NCBI RefSeq assembly: GCF_003448965.1
Contig: NZ_QRGC01000026.1
Span: 1-64,000 of the forward strand
Source of the DNA: Oceanicella sp. SM1341
Lineage (GTDB): Bacteria; Pseudomonadota; Alphaproteobacteria; Rhodobacterales; Rhodobacteraceae
Length of the DNA stretch: 64,000 nt
Direction of reading: 5' to 3'
Shown in pieces: positions 53,421 to 64,000 of this stretch. The notes below the pieces were generated by a model. That model saw only the letters and a program-made list of their open reading frames with translations. It was not told the DNA's origin and did not search any database. The position numbers and the translations under genes were made by a program. How positions within the stretch are numbered: the first letter of the stretch is position 1; the number at the start of each line of letters is the position of its first letter.

Positions 53421-56400
53421 ATGACCAGACTTGAAGACATCAAACCAGGCGGGCGCGTCACCGGCGTAATGCCTGGCAGCGCCGTGGAGGTGGTTTCTGT
53501 CGAATGGATCGGCAACCAAGCCGTCAACGTCGTATATCGGCAGTCGAGCGGATCGGTCGCTGAAACGACAATCTATCGCGACGATGAACATCGCCTCGAT
53601 GTCCAATCCGCAGGTCGGAATTGGTCATTCGATGCCGATGGCGCTCTCTTGCGCCTGGTGACCGAGGCAAACCGTATCAAACTGGCCCATTTCTTCGACC
53701 CCTATCTCGCGATCCATACCAGCCAGGTCGATCCTCTTCCCCACCAGATTTCTGCGGTCTATGGGGAAATGCTGCCACGGCAACCGTTGCGCTTCCTGCT
53801 GGCCGACGATCCCGGTGCCGGAAAGACCATCATGTCTGGCCTCTTGATCAAGGAGCTTATCGCTCGCAGTGATCTGGAGCGGTGCTTGGTGGTCGCTCCG
53901 GGCAGTCTTGTCGAGCAGTGGCAGGATGAACTGGGAGAGAAGTTCGGCCTGGAATTCGACATCCTGAGCCGAGACATGATCGAGAGCTCCCGCTCAGGTA
54001 ATCCATTCAACGACTGCAACAGGATGATCGCTCGGCTGGACGTCCTGGCGCGCAACGAGGAGCTTCAAGAAAAGCTCCTCAAGTCTACCGAATGGGACCT
54101 GATCATCGCCGACGAAGCCCATCGAATGTCCGCGACATTCTTCGGCAGTGAGGCGAAGTACACCAAGCGCTACCAGCTTGGGCAGAAGCTGGGGCAGGTC
54201 TGCCGTCACTTCCTGCTGATGTCAGCCACACCGCACAACGGCAAAGAACGCGACTTCCAGCTCTTCATGGCTCTCCTGGACGGCGACCGGTTCGAAGGTC
54301 GCTTCCGGGACGGTGTCCATGTCGCTGACGTCGAAGACATGATGCGCCGCCTGACCAAGGAAGAGCTGCTGCGGTTTGACGGTCGCCCGCTCTTCCCCGA
54401 GCGCCGCGCCTACACAGTCAAATATGACCTCTCCCCTGAAGAGGCTGAACTTTATACCGCCGTGACAGACTATGTCCGTGACGAGATGAACCGCGTCTTG
54501 CGGTTCGCCGAAACCGATGGGCGCAAGAAGAACAACGTCGGCTTCGCGCTGCAGATCCTTCAGCGGCGCTTGGCCTCAAGCCCTGCTGCGATCTACCAGT
54601 CACTGAAGCGTCGCCGGGAACGGCTTGAGGCAGAGCTGAGCGAAGTGCGGCTTGCGGCCAAGAGTGACCGAGCGGGCTTCGCACAGCCCAAGGTCAACCA
54701 AGACCTGCTGACCAATACGGATGAGTATGGTCAGGACGAAATCGACGAGATGGAAGAGCTGATCTCGACCAGCGCTACCAGTGCCGAGACGGCCGAGCAG
54801 CTGGAAATCGAGGTCGAGACCCTGAAAGGTCTGGAGGGCATGGCCCTTCGTGTCCTGCATTCCGGGCACGACACCAAATGGCAGCAACTCGACAAGATCC
54901 TTGATGATGATCTGATGCTCGATACTGACGGGCATCGTCGCAAGCTGATCATTTTCACCGAGCCGAAGGACACGCTCGAATACCTCCGCAACAAGGTGAC
55001 CGCACGCCTCGGCAAACCTGATGCAGTGGACGTGATCTACGGGGGCGTGACGCGGGAAGAGCGCCGCAAGGTCGTTGAGCGCTTCATGCAGGACAGGGAC
55101 ATGCTTGTCCTCATTGCCAACGATGCGGCGGGGGAAGGCGTCAATCTTCAGCGCGGGCACCTGATGGTGAACTATGACCTACCGTGGAACCCGAACAAGA
55201 TCGAGCAGCGGTTCGGTCGCATCCACAGGATCGGGCAAACCGAGGTGTGCCACCTGTGGAACCTCGTCGCGAAGGACACCCGCGAGGGCGACGTCTACGC
55301 GCGCCTGCTCGAAAAGCTTGAAGCCGCCCGTGAAGCTCTGGGCGGGAGGGTCTATGACGTCCTGGGCGAACTCTTCGAGGATCGGCCGCTTCGAGACCTG
55401 CTGCTGGAAGCCATCCAGTACAATGACGACGAGGATGTGAAGGCCCGCCTCTACAAGGCAGTCGACGGCGCGGTCGATCAGAGCCACCTTCTGACCCTTC
55501 TCCAGAAGCGGCAACTCACCAACGACACGATGCCAGCGGCTCAAGTCCAAGAGCTCCGGATCGCGATGGAGAAGGCTGAAGCACAACGCCTTCAACCGCA
55601 TCACATCCAGAGTTTCTTTGTCGAGGCGTTCCAGCGCCTCGGCGGGCAGATCAAACGACGCGAAGAAGGCCGTTGGGAAATTACCCACGTCCCGCTCATC
55701 ATCAGGGAACGGGACCGTCAGATCGGTGGCGGAGCACCGATCCAGAAGAAGTACGAACGGATCTGCTTCGAGAAGTCGAAAATCAACCAGCAACCGGTGG
55801 CGGCCTTCGTCTATCCGGGTCACCCCTTGCTGGACGCGGTGATCAGCATCGTCCGCGAGCAGAACGATCACCTGATGAAGCAAGGGGCCGTGCTGGTCGA
55901 CGACACCGACGACGGAACGGCAGTCGGAACCCTCTTCCTTCTGGAACACTCGGTTCAGGACGGGCGTCCTGGTCACGCAGGCAATGCCAACCTCGTCTCC
56001 CAGAAGCTTCAGTTCGCGACGGTCAATCAGGCAGGCGAAATTCATGATGCCGGGATCGCGCCGCACCTGAACCTGCGGGCCGCGACACCGGAAGAGATCG
56101 CCTCTGTTCAGACAGAAATCAGCGCCCCCTGGCTCACGGCAGACCTAGAAAAGCGCGTGGTCCAATACGCGACCATCGAACTTGCCCAGTTCCATGTCGC
56201 CGAAGTGCGCGAGCGGCGCCTCCCGGAGATCGACAAGGTCGAGCATGAGGTAAAAGCCCGGCTGAAGAAAGAGATCAACTACTGGGACTCTCGCGCAGCC
56301 GAATTGAAAGAAGAGGAAAAGGCGGGCAAGAAGGTTCGGTCCAACTGGCGCAATGCAGAGCGCCGGGCGGAGGACCTGGCCGAACGCTTGCGCCGCCGCC

Positions 56401-56930
56401 TTGAGCTAATCGAACAGGAGCGGTTCATCACGTCTCAGCCGCCGCGCGTCCGTGGTGGCATGGTCGTTGTCCCGAGGGGCCTGCTCCTGAACAGGGGCAG
56501 CGCTGCCAAGCCCAAGGGCTTCTCCGAAGACCCTGAGGCCCGCCGCGCGATCGAGCTGAAGGCAATGAGTGCGGTCATGGCCGCCGAACGTGCCCTTGGC
56601 AACGAGCCCGAGGACGTGTCCGCCCGCAAGATCGGCTACGACATCGCCTCCTTCGACCCCGACACGAACCACATGCGGTTCATCGAGGTCAAAGGCCGGA
56701 TCGACGGCGCGGACACGGTGATGCTGACTCGGCAGGAAATCATCACCTCGCTTCACGAGCCCGAGAAATTCATCCTTGCCATCGTGCAGGTCAACGATGG
56801 CTTTGCCGCAGCCCCGAGGTATGTCCGCGGTGCGCTTGACTCGCGTGAACCGCCGTTCGATCAGAACGCAATTCAGTTTGATATAAAAAAGCTCCTTGCC
56901 CGAGCTGTCGCGCCCGGAGAGCTTTCTTGA
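53421..56930 (+). CDS. SNF2/SF2 helicase with DUF3883 nuclease-like domain
   Basis: The protein is 1169 residues. The SNF2-type N-lobe has ADDPGAGKTIM (128-138), the DEAH box IIADEAHRMSA (229-239) and LMSATPHNGKE; the C-lobe has MVNYDLPWNPNKIEQRFGRI followed by HRIGQ. A charged coiled coil follows (about 930-1000). The C-terminal DUF3883 domain has NHMRFIEVKGRIDGA, whose IEVKG resembles the ExK of restriction folds. Related proteins are found in DISARM (DrmD-like) and Pgl/BREX-like islands. It is the first gene of the operon. Confidence 0.88.
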   Translation: MTRLEDIKPGGRVTGVMPGSAVEVVSVEWIGNQAVNVVYRQSSGSVAETTIYRDDEHRLDVQSAGRNWSFDADGALLRLVTEANRIKLAHFFDPYLAIHTSQVDPLPHQISAVYGEMLPRQPLRFLLADDPGAGKTIMSGLLIKELIARSDLERCLVVAPGSLVEQWQDELGEKFGLEFDILSRDMIESSRSGNPFNDCNRMIARLDVLARNEELQEKLLKSTEWDLIIADEAHRMSATFFGSEAKYTKRYQLGQKLGQVCRHFLLMSATPHNGKERDFQLFMALLDGDRFEGRFRDGVHVADVEDMMRRLTKEELLRFDGRPLFPERRAYTVKYDLSPEEAELYTAVTDYVRDEMNRVLRFAETDGRKKNNVGFALQILQRRLASSPAAIYQSLKRRRERLEAELSEVRLAAKSDRAGFAQPKVNQDLLTNTDEYGQDEIDEMEELISTSATSAETAEQLEIEVETLKGLEGMALRVLHSGHDTKWQQLDKILDDDLMLDTDGHRRKLIIFTEPKDTLEYLRNKVTARLGKPDAVDVIYGGVTREERRKVVERFMQDRDMLVLIANDAAGEGVNLQRGHLMVNYDLPWNPNKIEQRFGRIHRIGQTEVCHLWNLVAKDTREGDVYARLLEKLEAAREALGGRVYDVLGELFEDRPLRDLLLEAIQYNDDEDVKARLYKAVDGAVDQSHLLTLLQKRQLTNDTMPAAQVQELRIAMEKAEAQRLQPHHIQSFFVEAFQRLGGQIKRREEGRWEITHVPLIIRERDRQIGGGAPIQKKYERICFEKSKINQQPVAAFVYPGHPLLDAVISIVREQNDHLMKQGAVLVDDTDDGTAVGTLFLLEHSVQDGRPGHAGNANLVSQKLQFATVNQAGEIHDAGIAPHLNLRAATPEEIASVQTEISAPWLTADLEKRVVQYATIELAQFHVAEVRERRLPEIDKVEHEVKARLKKEINYWDSRAAELKEEEKAGKKVRSNWRNAERRAEDLAERLRRRLELIEQERFITSQPPRVRGGMVVVPRGLLLNRGSAAKPKGFSEDPEARRAIELKAMSAVMAAERALGNEPEDVSARKIGYDIASFDPDTNHMRFIEVKGRIDGADTVMLTRQEIITSLHEPEKFILAIVQVNDGFAAAPRYVRGALDSREPPFDQNAIQFDIKKLLARAVAPGELS

Positions 56931-57700
56931 CCACCAGATATGCGGAAAAAAGCTTTGAAATCAGATTCTGTGCTGCTCTGAGCGCAGCGATCATGCCCTT
57001 CAATCGAAACCCTCAATGGTTTGGCTTGACGCAGGCGCAAGAGCGTAAAAAAGGAATTGATGCCGTTCTTGGTATCGGCGGCACCCTAATTCTATTCCAA
57101 TTCAAAGCTCAATCGGGAAGCCGAATTAAGATTGAACGTGACCAGCTAACAAAGCTTGCGGCTGTCGAAAAACGATATCCCGACAGCACCTTCTACGTGT
57201 TTCCGGAAGCAGAGGATATTCATGCAGCTGCGCGTACCAACTGCGTGTTCAAAGAGGCCTGGTGCTGCAAGCCGTCTGCCTTGGACAAAGAGGTTGGAAA
57301 AAAGGTCAAATCAGCCGCTTTCACGCTTGACGCGACAGCCTCAGAACTTTCTCAGGCTCGTCCGATTAAATCTGTGGCCATCGAGAAGACCTGCAAAAGG
57401 TTTGGTTGCTTTTGCCCGGGCTCGGCGCATCAAATTATCCATGATCTTCGCCGATCTTCAGGCTCGCTGATCCGCTTCATGGTTGGCAGTTGGGACGGTC
57501 GCGACCTGACGGACTCGTCGTTCGCAGAACGTGGGATGGGAATACCTATTGGGAGCGATCTGCAAAGCGCTTCCTTGGCTCGCTACGGCGATCGAGGTAT
57601 CAGCCCAATTACAAGTGCAGAGATGTTTGAAGACCTGCTGGGCGAAGGTGCGGGGCAGAACCTCGGCCCCAGCCTGCAAGCCCTCTTCATTGCAGAATAA
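56927..57700 (+). CDS. Unknown protein with PD-(D/E)XK-like nuclease motif
   Basis: The 257-residue protein starts at TTG, overlapping the helicase stop (TTGA), with GGAGAG upstream. Near the N terminus, E11, then GIDAVLGIGGTLILFQFKAQ with D45 and Q58-x-K60 give a plausible PD-(D/E)XK active site. The rest includes cysteines (CKRFGCFCPGS) and no known domain. It is clearly less GC-rich than the helicase gene, suggesting separate acquisition. It may be a nuclease that cuts DNA lacking the methyl mark of the adjacent methyltransferase. Confidence 0.6.
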   Translation: MTTRYAEKSFEIRFCAALSAAIMPFNRNPQWFGLTQAQERKKGIDAVLGIGGTLILFQFKAQSGSRIKIERDQLTKLAAVEKRYPDSTFYVFPEAEDIHAAARTNCVFKEAWCCKPSALDKEVGKKVKSAAFTLDATASELSQARPIKSVAIEKTCKRFGCFCPGSAHQIIHDLRRSSGSLIRFMVGSWDGRDLTDSSFAERGMGIPIGSDLQSASLARYGDRGISPITSAEMFEDLLGEGAGQNLGPSLQALFIAE

Positions 57701-57714
57701 ACTAAGGGATCGAA

Positions 57715-60531
57715 ATGACCTACAAGAAGAAACTGATCGAAGTCGCGATCCCGCTGGAAGCGATCAACGCGGCGTCGGCGCGGGAGAAGTCGATCCGGCA
57801 TGGGCATCCCAGCACCCTGCACCTGTGGTGGGCGCGGCGGCCGTTGGCGGCGTGTCGGGCGGTGCTGTTTGCGCAGCTGGTGGATGACCCCTCCAGCCTC
57901 CCGGATCAGTTCCCGACCGAAGAGGCAGTAGAGGCCGAACGCAAGCGCCTGTTCCAGATCATCGAGGAGCTGGTGAAATGGGAGAACTCGACCAACGAAG
58001 AAGTCCTGGAGCGAGCGCGCGCAGAAATCCGGCGCAGCTGCGGGGGTGAACTGCCGCCGGTCTATGATCCGTTCTCGGGTGGTGGGTCGATCCCGCTGGA
58101 GGCGCAGCGCCTGGGCCTGCCCGCCTATGGATCGGACCTGAACCCGGTGGCCGTAATGATCGGCAAGGCGATGATCGAGATCCCGCCGAAGTTCAAGGAC
58201 ATGGAGCCGATCCATCCGGGCATCAAGGAGCGGTCCTTCTATCGCAATGCCGAAGGACTGGCCGAGGATGTGAAATACTACGGCGAATGGATGCGCGAAA
58301 AGGCTTGGGAGCGTATCGGGCATCTTTACCCGCAAGTAGACCTGCCGAAAGAGCAAGGCGGTGGCAAGGCGTCGGTTATTGCTTGGATATGGGCACGGAC
58401 TGTCCCTAGTCCCGACCCTGCGTTTGCGGATATACAAGTTCCCATAACTTCAAGTTTTGTATTGGGAACGAAGCCGGGACGTGAAGCTTGGATATCGGCC
58501 AAACCGAGCCGTGTAACACGATGTGTTTCTTACGAAGTAACAAGAAATGGAACAAAGGAAGAGATAAAGCAGGCGAGAAAAGGCACTAAATCCGGCCAAG
58601 CCAATTTTCGCTGTATTCTTTCAGATGCTCCAATTTCTGGTGCATATATCGACGCGGCAGCCTCTCAGGGAAAGATGGGGCGCGTACTCCTTGCAATTGC
58701 TGCGGAAGGAAAGAGAGGGCGCGTTTATCTGAGCCCGTCGGCAACTCAACTTAAAGCCGTTGATGATGCGGACGCAAGCATCGGTGAGCTCGACACATCA
58801 TTTCTACAGCGGCCTTGCCGAGGCACCTTTGCCAGCAATGCTCAAGGCCGCAAGTATGGCATTGAAACATTTGAAGACTACTTTTTGCCCCGCCAACTTG
58901 CGAGTCTGACCACCTTTTCCGAAGTTCTCGATGACCTCCAGATGAAGATTTTGGAGGATTGTACCGCATTGGGGATGGTAGACGACGACACCTCACTTTC
59001 TGATGGAGGACGCGGGGCTAGAGCATATGCCGAGGCTATTAGGGTTTATCTTTCCTTCGCAATCGATCGCTCTGCGGACCGAGGGTCAACCATTTGCTCG
59101 TGGGACTCGTCACCCAAAATGGAAGCACTCCGAAATACGTTTGCACGGCAAGCAATTCCGATGACATGGGATTTCGCGGAAGGAAATCCATTCTCGAATT
59201 CTAGCGGGAACTTTAGTAGCAACGTAGACTGGGTTGCTCGATCTGTTGAGTTGATGGTCCCTGCTACGAACGGAAGCGTTACTCAACATGATGCTCAGAC
59301 GGTAGACTATCCATCAAATGTCGCAATTTCTTCTGACCCACCTTACTACGACAATATCGAATACTCCGACCTGTCAGATTTCTTTTACGTTTGGCTCAAA
59401 AGAAACTGCTCCGGAGTTTTTCCAAGAATTTTCGGCTTCCTGTCCACTCCCAAGGGCGAAGAACTCGTCGCAACTAGGTATCGCCATGGAGGGCAAGACG
59501 AAGCAGATACCTTCTTCCTTGATGGAATGACGAAGGCTGTTCAACGAATGGCCGAACAGACTAGTGCGGAATATCCGTCAACAATTTACTATGCGTTCAA
59601 ACAAAGTGAAGTTGAAAAGGAAGGTGTCAGCTCAACTGGCTGGGCGACATTCTTGCAGGCTGTTGTACACGCAGGATTTTCAGTCATGGGGACATGGCCG
59701 ATGCGGACAGAAATGTCTAATCGCATGGTGGCCTCTGGAACAAACGCTCTTGCCAACTCAGTTGTTCTGGTTTGCAGGAAAAAAGCCAACGACGCAGAGA
59801 CAATTACAAGAGCAGAGTTCATTCGCTCATTGAGGCGAGAACTTCCCCCAGCAATCGCCGAGCTTCAAGCTGCAAACGTCTCTCCCGCGGACATGCCACA
59901 ATCGGCTATCGGCCCAGGCATGGGTGTGTTCTCTCGGTATGCTGCCGTACTTGAAGCAGACGACAGCCCGATGATGGTCAAGACGGCCTTGCAGCTGATC
60001 AACTCTCAGCTCGACGAGTACCTGAACGACCTGCATGGCGAGTTCGATGCCGAGACACGCTTTACCGCCACCTGGTTCCAGCAACACGGGTTCGACAAGG
60101 GCGAGTATGGCACCGCCAACAGCATCGCTACGGCGCGCGGCATCTCGGTTGAAAGCGTCAAGCATGCCGGGATTGTCGAAAGCTCGGCCGGGAGCGTGCG
60201 CATCTTCAAGCGCGACGAGATCGACCCGGAATGGGACCCCGAGACCGATGATCATTTCACGATCTGGGAGGCCTGCCAGCACCTGATCCGCACACTGGAA
60301 AATGACGGCGAATATGCGGCTGCAGAACTGCTGAAGAAGATCGGCAGCGAGCGGGCCGAGACGGTCAAGGACCTTGCCTACTACCTCTACGACGTCTGCG
60401 GCAACAAGCGCCAGGATGCGAAGGAGGCGACCTCCTACAACGGCCTGATCGCCGTCTGGACAGATTTGACCCGGCTGGCGGCCACGATTCATGTGTCCGA
60501 CAAAAACCGCCAGACCCGCATGGATATTTGA
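57715..60531 (+). CDS. DUF1156 family DNA adenine methyltransferase
   Basis: The protein is 938 residues. The N-terminal DUF1156 reads IPLEAINAASAREKSIRHGH with HLWWARRPLAACRAVLFAQL, followed by the AdoMet motif DPFSGGGSIPLEA (118-130). The catalytic motif is DPPYYDNIEY (541-550), as in N6-adenine/N4-cytosine methyltransferases. The segment between about 58380 and 59990, including the presumed target-recognition part, is much less GC-rich than both ends, implying that specificity was replaced by recombination. AAGGGA precedes the ATG. It most likely marks self DNA for the operon's defence function. Confidence 0.9.
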   Translation: MTYKKKLIEVAIPLEAINAASAREKSIRHGHPSTLHLWWARRPLAACRAVLFAQLVDDPSSLPDQFPTEEAVEAERKRLFQIIEELVKWENSTNEEVLERARAEIRRSCGGELPPVYDPFSGGGSIPLEAQRLGLPAYGSDLNPVAVMIGKAMIEIPPKFKDMEPIHPGIKERSFYRNAEGLAEDVKYYGEWMREKAWERIGHLYPQVDLPKEQGGGKASVIAWIWARTVPSPDPAFADIQVPITSSFVLGTKPGREAWISAKPSRVTRCVSYEVTRNGTKEEIKQARKGTKSGQANFRCILSDAPISGAYIDAAASQGKMGRVLLAIAAEGKRGRVYLSPSATQLKAVDDADASIGELDTSFLQRPCRGTFASNAQGRKYGIETFEDYFLPRQLASLTTFSEVLDDLQMKILEDCTALGMVDDDTSLSDGGRGARAYAEAIRVYLSFAIDRSADRGSTICSWDSSPKMEALRNTFARQAIPMTWDFAEGNPFSNSSGNFSSNVDWVARSVELMVPATNGSVTQHDAQTVDYPSNVAISSDPPYYDNIEYSDLSDFFYVWLKRNCSGVFPRIFGFLSTPKGEELVATRYRHGGQDEADTFFLDGMTKAVQRMAEQTSAEYPSTIYYAFKQSEVEKEGVSSTGWATFLQAVVHAGFSVMGTWPMRTEMSNRMVASGTNALANSVVLVCRKKANDAETITRAEFIRSLRRELPPAIAELQAANVSPADMPQSAIGPGMGVFSRYAAVLEADDSPMMVKTALQLINSQLDEYLNDLHGEFDAETRFTATWFQQHGFDKGEYGTANSIATARGISVESVKHAGIVESSAGSVRIFKRDEIDPEWDPETDDHFTIWEACQHLIRTLENDGEYAAAELLKKIGSERAETVKDLAYYLYDVCGNKRQDAKEATSYNGLIAVWTDLTRLAATIHVSDKNRQTRMDI

Positions 60532-60543
60532 AGGTGATTTGAG

Positions 60544-63876
<3,333 letters not shown>

Positions 63877-64000
63877 GATGAAAAACTGAAGAAAATGTCG
63901 GGTTCATGCCGCCTTCTTGGCAATGCGGGATGAATTCGGCAATTTCTGTAACGTTCCGCATGCGGAGGAGATCGAGCGCCGCCGCGACCGCATGGGCGCC
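63877..64000. other. Right edge, possible partial gene on either strand
   Basis: Two competing readings exist. The plus-strand frame from about 63905 reads HAAFLAMRDEFGNFCNVPHA and on to the edge, possibly starting at ATG 63923. The minus-strand frame ending at TGA 63869-63871 reads AHAVAAALDLLRMRNVTEIA then EFIPHCQEGG. Both look protein-like and neither can be assigned within 130 bp. Confidence 0.3.

Noticed and set aside
53016-53606. 196-codon minus-strand frame over the helicase start
   Set aside because: It is antisense to the helicase 5' end and crosses two unrelated gene fragments.

Overview
The window reads as alphaproteobacterial DNA, most likely from the Rhodobacterales. The first ~29 kb is very GC-rich with GC-saturated third codon positions, its genes sit in tightly overlapping operons (ATGA and TGATG junctions), and the regulator/transporter families are typical of that group. 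Composition falls in steps to the right: about 29-38 kb is still GC-rich, 38-53 kb is lower, and parts of 56.9-60 kb drop to roughly half GC. This fits a conserved left part and an acquired right part. No rRNA, complete tRNA or CRISPR array was seen.

Left metabolic part (1-38 kb). A MoxR / DUF58 / DUF4381-like operon runs off the left edge. Next to it is a minus-strand operon with a sugar ABC transporter (binding protein, two permeases, ATPase), a lyase of the fumarase/argininosuccinate lyase superfamily, a ROK sugar kinase and a glucosamine-6-phosphate deaminase. Divergent from it are a ROK repressor and a long PIG-L/LmbE deacetylase. Together these suggest uptake, deacetylation, lysis, phosphorylation and deamination of an N-acetylhexosamine conjugate. 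Further right come a DEDDh exonuclease, a saccharopine-dehydrogenase-like protein with a divergent TetR, a TetR-controlled MFS/HlyD/DUF190 efflux operon, an AraC/hydrolase pair, a tautomerase/LysR pair, a MerR-controlled Zn/Cd/Pb P-type ATPase, an MFS exporter, a decay zone with a 7-bp tandem repeat, an ACT-domain protein, and a redox cluster of Old Yellow Enzyme, two luciferase-like flavin enzymes and three SnoaL/NTF2-fold proteins.

Transposition module (38-44 kb). tnsA, tnsB, tnsC and tniQ of a Tn7-like transposon form one minus-strand operon that ends in a strong intrinsic terminator. tnsB carries an in-frame UGA that removes its C-terminal tail, and TnsA lacks the usual catalytic lysine, so the element may be crippled.

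Defence island (44.5-64 kb). After two small unknown genes and a hipBA pair comes a minus-strand operon of an MBL-fold hydrolase, a fused E2-E1-JAB ubiquitin-like conjugation protein and a patatin phospholipase. A WYL (BrxR/CapW-type) regulator is divergent from it. On the other side of the regulator lie an SNF2/DUF3883 helicase, a PD-(D/E)XK-like protein, a DUF1156 DNA methyltransferase and a DUF499 ATPase with an N-terminal HEPN-like domain, a BREX/Pgl/DISARM-like set preceded by a 20-bp perfect palindrome over its promoter. The E2-E1-JAB/MBL/patatin operon and the lyase/PIG-L sugar-conjugate locus are the best candidates for undescribed biology.
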